Below, one piece after another: positions 60,345 to 64,000 of a stretch of 64,000 nucleotides of DNA (position 1 is the first letter of the stretch; each line of letters starts with the position of its first letter). Made by a program: the position numbers and the translations under genes. The DNA lies in the NCBI GenBank assembly GCA_905214725.1, contig CAJMNH010000009.1, positions 40,092 through 104,091 on the forward strand, written 5' to 3'. Source of the DNA: an uncultured bacterium. GTDB taxonomy: Bacteria > Bacteroidota > Bacteroidia > Bacteroidales > Rikenellaceae. The notes under the pieces are model-generated. The model was not told the origin of the DNA and did not search any database. It saw only the letters and a program-made list of their open reading frames with translations.

Positions 60345-61250
60345 TTATTCACTCTTAGGCGACTCCCCGGCGTCAGGTTTCACCGGCGCGGGTTTCACAG
60401 CGGCGGTCGGCGCAGCCTTCGGTTCACGCGGCAACGGTTCCATGCCCGCCAGACGAATGGCGCCCGTAGGACATTCGTTTACGCACTTGCGGCACAGCTT
60501 GCATTTCAGCGGATCGATATAAGCGAGGTTGTTCTCCACCGTAATGGCGTCGAACGCACAAGCCTTGACGCACTTCCCGCAGCCGATACAACCCGCCTTG
60601 CAGGCTTTCATGACGACCGCGCCCTTGTCCTTCGAAACACACGACACATAGACCGCCCGATGTTTGGGCCACCGCTTGCGCAGTTCGATGATTCCTTTCG
60701 GACACGTCTTGACGCAGGCCCCGCAGGCGGTGCACTTGTCGGCGTCGACCACCGGAAGACCCGTCGCGGGATCTATCGAAAGCGCATCGAATTGACATGA
60801 GGTCACACAGTCGCCGAAGCCCAGACAACCGTATGCACAATCCGTCTCGCCCACATAGAGCGAAGCCGCCACGGCGCACGACTGCGCACCGTCGAACGTA
60901 TTCGTGCGGGGACGTTTCGCACAGGTTCCGCCGCAACGCACCGTCGCGGTCTGCGCCTCCTTCTCGGGAGCCGTCTTGCCCAGATACACGGCGCACTGTT
61001 TCATCACGTCGGCGCCGCCTACCGGACAGTATAACTCGGAAATATCCTCGCGTTTGACCAGCGCATCGGCCATGCCCCGGCAACCGGCGAAACCGCAGCC
61101 GCCGCAGTTCGCGCCGGGCAGCATTTTCTCCACCACATCGATGCGGGGATCTTCCTCGACCCTGAACTTCTGAGCGACGAAATAGAGCACGATCGCCGCC
61201 AATACGCCCAGCACGCAAAGCGTCAGGATTGTATAAAGCAATACTTCCAT
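60345..61250 (-). CDS. rnfB: Rnf complex subunit RnfB
   Basis: A 301-residue ferredoxin-accepting subunit. An N-terminal membrane helix (LLYTILTLCVLGVLAAIVLYFV) is followed by a Cys motif (GANCGGCGFAGCRGMADAL) and several ferredoxin motifs: CLGFGDCVTSC, CTACGACVKTCP, CIGCGKCVKAC and CKLCRKCVNECP. A proline/alanine-rich tail (KAAPTAAVKPAPVKPDAG) is lineage-specific. Overlaps rseC by one base (61250), a sign of coupling. Confidence 0.96.
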   Translation of the reverse strand: MEVLLYTILTLCVLGVLAAIVLYFVAQKFRVEEDPRIDVVEKMLPGANCGGCGFAGCRGMADALVKREDISELYCPVGGADVMKQCAVYLGKTAPEKEAQTATVRCGGTCAKRPRTNTFDGAQSCAVAASLYVGETDCAYGCLGFGDCVTSCQFDALSIDPATGLPVVDADKCTACGACVKTCPKGIIELRKRWPKHRAVYVSCVSKDKGAVVMKACKAGCIGCGKCVKACAFDAITVENNLAYIDPLKCKLCRKCVNECPTGAIRLAGMEPLPREPKAAPTAAVKPAPVKPDAGESPKSE

Positions 61251-61666
61251 TATTGTTTATGAATTTTGAAATGAATTTTCTTCTCCAACCGGTCTCGGAA
61301 TGCGTACAGCGCGACATAATAGAGGCCAACGGCCCCCAACGACGTCAACGCGGCCGCACCGTCGCCCCATCCGGCGAGCGACGCCGCCGCGAGTGCACCC
61401 AATAACACGACAAAAGGCACGACATAAGCCCATAAGACCGCTGTCATGCCCATATTCCGTTCCACCGAAACCACCACGCGTTCCCCCGACGTATACGCCG
61501 AAGCGTCGGACGTCGCGACCTCGATCCGTTTTCGGGTCGATTCCCCCATTCCGCACGCCATGCGCGCGTGACAGGCGGCGCAAGCGCTCTGCGCCGTCAA
61601 CTCTACCTCCACCACACCATCGCACACACACAAAACCGTGGCGATATGTTCGACCGGACGCGCCAT
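61250..61666 (-). CDS. rseC: RseC/SoxR-reducing-system-like protein
   Basis: A 138-residue membrane protein with an N-terminal cysteine cluster (CAACHARMACG: CxxC-x5-C) and two transmembrane helices (TAVLWAYVVPFVVLLGALAA and AALTSLGAVGLYYVALYAF), as in RseC/RsxC-linked proteins. In Gammaproteobacteria RseC acts with the Rsx/Rnf complex to keep SoxR reduced. As the first gene of this rnf operon it probably helps assembly or electron transfer; SoxR itself is not seen. Starts 6 bp before the nadE stop. Confidence 0.9.
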   Translation of the reverse strand: MARPVEHIATVLCVCDGVVEVELTAQSACAACHARMACGMGESTRKRIEVATSDASAYTSGERVVVSVERNMGMTAVLWAYVVPFVVLLGALAAASLAGWGDGAAALTSLGAVGLYYVALYAFRDRLEKKIHFKIHKQ

Positions 61667-61672
61667 CGCCGC

Positions 61673-63256
61673 TTAGTCGCCGTACTTGTTCGTAAGCGGC
61701 AGGATGCGTTCGTGGCCGAAAGCGCAGGCCGAAAGCCGCAGCACGGGCGGAAACTGGTAACGTTTCTTCTCGTTGCGCATCACCATCTGGTGAATTTTCT
61801 CCACCACCTCGGCATCGAAGCCCGCATTGATGATCTCCTCGCGGTGCTGCCCCTCCTCGATCATGCGGAACAGGATGGCGTCCACGACTTCGTAGGGCGG
61901 CAGAATATCGCTGTCCTTCTGACCGGGATGCAGCTCCGACGACGGCTCCTTCGTGAGAATGCTTTCGGGGATGACGTCGCCCTGCAGCTTATTGATATAC
62001 CGCGCCAGATCGTAAATCTCTCCCTTGTACAGGTCTCCCGTTACGCTGAAAGCGCCGGACGTATCGCCGTAGAGCGTACAGAAACCGAGCGCATTTTCGC
62101 TTTTGTTCGAGGAGTTGAGCAGGATATACCCGCATTTGTTCTGCAAGGCCATCAGCATGACGGTACGCAGACGCGCCTGAATATTCTCTTCGGTGGCATC
62201 GAACACCGTACCGCCGATAACGGGCTTCATCGTATCGACGACAGCCTTGTAAGCCTCCGTAATAGGAACGACGTCGTAATCGATCTTCAGGTTGTCCGCC
62301 AGACAACGCGCATCGACCACCGAATGGTCGGACGAAAACTGCGAGGGCATCAGCAGCGCTTTGACATTCTCTTTGCCCAACGCGTCGACGGCAATACAGG
62401 TTACCACCGCCGAATCGATACCGCCCGAAAGACCGATAGCGGCCTTCTTGTATCCGTTTTTCTGGAAATAATCGCGCAAACCGCAGACCGCAGCCGAATA
62501 CATCATACGCGTACGGTCTTTGTAAGTGGTATAAGGCACCGGAATAGGGCTGTGCTTCGCCTTGGTGTCGAAAATAGCGAAATCCTCCTCGAAGCTATTC
62601 AGCAACAGTTCGATCTCGCCGTCGGCGCCGACCACGGCCGACGTACCGTCGTAGACGATCTCCGTCGATCCGCCCACCTGATTGATCAGCATGATCCGCT
62701 TCGACTCCACATACGCCAAGTCGTGCATCACGTTGTAACGATAGGTCATCATCCCCTTGCCGTAACGGCGGGCGTTGATGCTGAGGATCAGATCGACCGA
62801 TTTGTCGAAATTGGAGGTGCGACTCAGGTCGTCCCCCACGATAACGGCCACCTTTTCGCCGCAGATGTTGATCGTCTCATAACCGCTCCCCGGGACCAGA
62901 AACCCCATCTCGCGGCGTGCGGTGATGAACCGTTTGCTCACGCAACGCTCGACCTCACCATGCTGAATAACCGCCGCGGCGCTCACCGTCCCGCATTCGG
63001 TCAATACGGGAACGCCCACGACGGCCGCGATCCGGCCGCAATGCGAAGCGATCTCGTCCAACGCCTCCTCGCAAAGTTCGATAAACGTCGTTTTGCACAA
63101 CAGATCCAACGCGGGCGTACCGCTGAGAGCCTGTTCGGCAAAAACGACAAGATCGGCGCCTTCGGTCTTGGCACGCTCGATGGCATCGATGATTTTCGAC
63201 TTGTTCCCTTCAATGTCGCCGATCGTGTAATTCAACTGAGCAAGAGCGATTTTCAT
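61673..63256 (-). CDS. nadE: Glutamine-dependent NAD+ synthase
   Basis: A 527-residue two-domain enzyme. The N-terminal nitrilase-like amidotransferase has the Glu-Lys-Cys triad pattern (LVVFAEQALSG for Glu). The C-terminal ATP-pyrophosphatase domain has GLSGGIDSAVVT (P-loop) and later NSSNKSENALGFCTLYGDTSGAF. It amidates nicotinic acid adenine dinucleotide to NAD+. A -7 element lies at 63292-63299. It is directly upstream of rseC-rnf (6 bp) and may be co-transcribed with the NAD-dependent Rnf complex. Confidence 0.97.
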   Translation of the reverse strand: MKIALAQLNYTIGDIEGNKSKIIDAIERAKTEGADLVVFAEQALSGTPALDLLCKTTFIELCEEALDEIASHCGRIAAVVGVPVLTECGTVSAAAVIQHGEVERCVSKRFITARREMGFLVPGSGYETINICGEKVAVIVGDDLSRTSNFDKSVDLILSINARRYGKGMMTYRYNVMHDLAYVESKRIMLINQVGGSTEIVYDGTSAVVGADGEIELLLNSFEEDFAIFDTKAKHSPIPVPYTTYKDRTRMMYSAAVCGLRDYFQKNGYKKAAIGLSGGIDSAVVTCIAVDALGKENVKALLMPSQFSSDHSVVDARCLADNLKIDYDVVPITEAYKAVVDTMKPVIGGTVFDATEENIQARLRTVMLMALQNKCGYILLNSSNKSENALGFCTLYGDTSGAFSVTGDLYKGEIYDLARYINKLQGDVIPESILTKEPSSELHPGQKDSDILPPYEVVDAILFRMIEEGQHREEIINAGFDAEVVEKIHQMVMRNEKKRYQFPPVLRLSACAFGHERILPLTNKYGD

Positions 63257-63291
63257 CTATCAGGAATTTTAATTTTCTAATATAGTGGTAG

Positions 63292-63299
63292 CAAAGGTA
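63292..63299 (-). promoter_or_regulatory. -7 promoter element of nadE-rnf
   Basis: TACCTTTG on the minus strand, 35 bp upstream of nadE. With tight spacing downstream, this may drive nadE and the whole rseC-rnfBCDGEA set. Confidence 0.65.
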
Positions 63300-63465
63300 A
63301 GGATTATTTGGAGAAAACGGTACGATTTCCCCCGAAAATATACGGATCGAAGACTTTACGGAAATAAAAACGGAACCGTTTCGCGACGCCGGATCTCAGG
63401 ATACGATCCCGAAAACCCCTATCTGAAAACGCCGTTCCCTCAGGAGAATCCGATGTATAACATAA

Positions 63466-63499
63466 CGGAGGCTTTGTTCCGATGGGAACAAAGCCTCCG
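63466..63499 (-). terminator. Terminator of the zinc-ribbon protein gene
   Basis: CGGAGGCTTTGTTCC pairs with GGAACAAAGCCTCCG around GATG, 20 bp after the minus-strand stop. Confidence 0.7.
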
Positions 63500-63518
63500 C
63501 TGTACGGGAATATCCAAA

Positions 63519-64000
63519 CTACTCTTCCGCGCTATCGGGATCCGCAACCAAGATGCGGCCGCAGTATTCGCAGATAATGACCTTTTTACCCTGACGAATA
63601 TCCGCCTGACGCTGAGGAGGAATACGATTGAAACAACCTCCGCAGGCATCGCGCTTCACGGTCACTACCGCCAATCCGTTATGGACGTTGCGGCGAATCC
63701 TGTTGTAGGCCGCGAGCAGACGCTCATCGATCTTAGCTTTGGCGACATCCGCCTGCAGTCCGAACTCGGCGACCTGCGAAGCGGTCTCCTCCTCGATACT
63801 CTTCAATTCGCCCTGCTTCACTTCCAGATCGGCGCTCCGGTCGGCGACAATTCCTTCCGTCTCTTCGAGTTGCGCCTTCTTGGCCTTGATGCCGGCAGCA
63901 TACTCCTTCAGACGCTTCTCGGCCAACTCGATCTCCAACTCCTGATACTCGATCTCCTTGGTAATGGCGTCGAACTCGCGGTTGTTGCGCACGTTGTTCT
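63519..64000 (-). CDS. C4-type zinc-ribbon coiled-coil protein (partial, N-terminus beyond the window)
   Basis: The C-terminal 160 residues of a coiled-coil protein (NREFDAITKEIEYQELEIELAEKRLKEYAAG in part) ending with a zinc ribbon: CGGCFNRIPPQRQADIRQGKKVIICEYCGR, where CGGC and CEYC supply the ligands. This is the COG1579-type family, in which the coiled coil is followed by a ribbon near the C-terminus. The codons at 63990-63998 read on through (NNVRNNREF), so the true start lies past position 64000. Function is poorly known (possible nucleic-acid or membrane-trafficking contact). Confidence 0.88.
   Translation of the reverse strand, partial: NNVRNNREFDAITKEIEYQELEIELAEKRLKEYAAGIKAKKAQLEETEGIVADRSADLEVKQGELKSIEEETASQVAEFGLQADVAKAKIDERLLAAYNRIRRNVHNGLAVVTVKRDACGGCFNRIPPQRQADIRQGKKVIICEYCGRILVADPDSAEE

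Overview
The window looks like chromosomal DNA from a Bacteroidales bacterium, most likely Alistipes or a close relative (Rikenellaceae). This is inferred from several features. The DNA is GC-rich. Nearly all detectable promoters carry the Bacteroidetes -7 element TAnnTTTG (often TATCTTTG or TACCTTTG), and Shine-Dalgarno sequences are scarce. Typical lineage genes are present: a TamB start beside tsaD, a BACON-domain lipoprotein, a DUF349 protein, DUF1343/NamZ, TonB receptors and an Rnf complex. I see no rRNA, tRNA, CRISPR array, phage or transposase gene. Most of the window is housekeeping.

Layout. 1-8.9 kb: tamB start (partial), tsaD, a nitronate monooxygenase-like enzyme, two small hypotheticals, glmS, a MazG-like pyrophosphohydrolase, a GNAT acetyltransferase, engB and prs. 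8.9-11.2 kb is an accessory block. A MITE-like insertion sits exactly at the prs stop codon, followed by a tandem promoter repeat, a secreted GH27 alpha-galactosidase and a 15-codon relic of the yidC 3' end. 11.2-18.8 kb: MgtC-family protein, secreted hypothetical, rpmI-rplT without infC, a YhiM-like membrane protein, an acyltransferase and a two-gene membrane/zinc-ribbon unit. 19-23.5 kb: an AlkD-type repair protein, then a compact probable metal-acquisition operon. It holds an orphan PqqD-like protein, a secreted His/Cys-rich protein, a TonB receptor, and an HMA protein with a metallothionein-like tail.

23.5-32.9 kb: BACON lipoprotein, MBL-fold hydrolase, coiled-coil lipoprotein, a tight recQ / 3'-5' exonuclease / rlmI / ProX-type deacylase cluster and small secreted proteins. 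33-43.7 kb, minus strand: namZ, a flavodiiron protein and prfB (with the classical +1 frameshift), then yidC, pyrG and a DUF349 protein. Between prfB and yidC lies a wreck: the first ~70 codons of an ECF sigma factor joined at an 8-bp microhomology to a mosaic fragment of the alpha-galactosidase gene. 43.9-55.8 kb: response regulator, ackA, ptb, buk, a flippase, pyk, aroQ, thiL, a putative lipoprotein, hpt, queE and a FtsB/DivIC-like protein. 56-64 kb, minus strand: rseC-rnfBCDGEA, nadE and the 3' part of a zinc-ribbon coiled-coil protein.

How the parts fit. Fermentative acyl-phosphate metabolism (ackA, ptb, buk, pyk) sits alongside an ion-motive Rnf complex, as expected of an anaerobic gut fermenter. 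The most unusual items are: the split and converted alpha-galactosidase duplication, including paired terminators whose flanks are conserved but whose stems are unrelated; three extra ApbE-type DxASGAT motifs in the RnfG tail; the HMA-metallothionein fusion operon with an orphan PqqD protein; and the MITE-like element that separates prs from its terminator.
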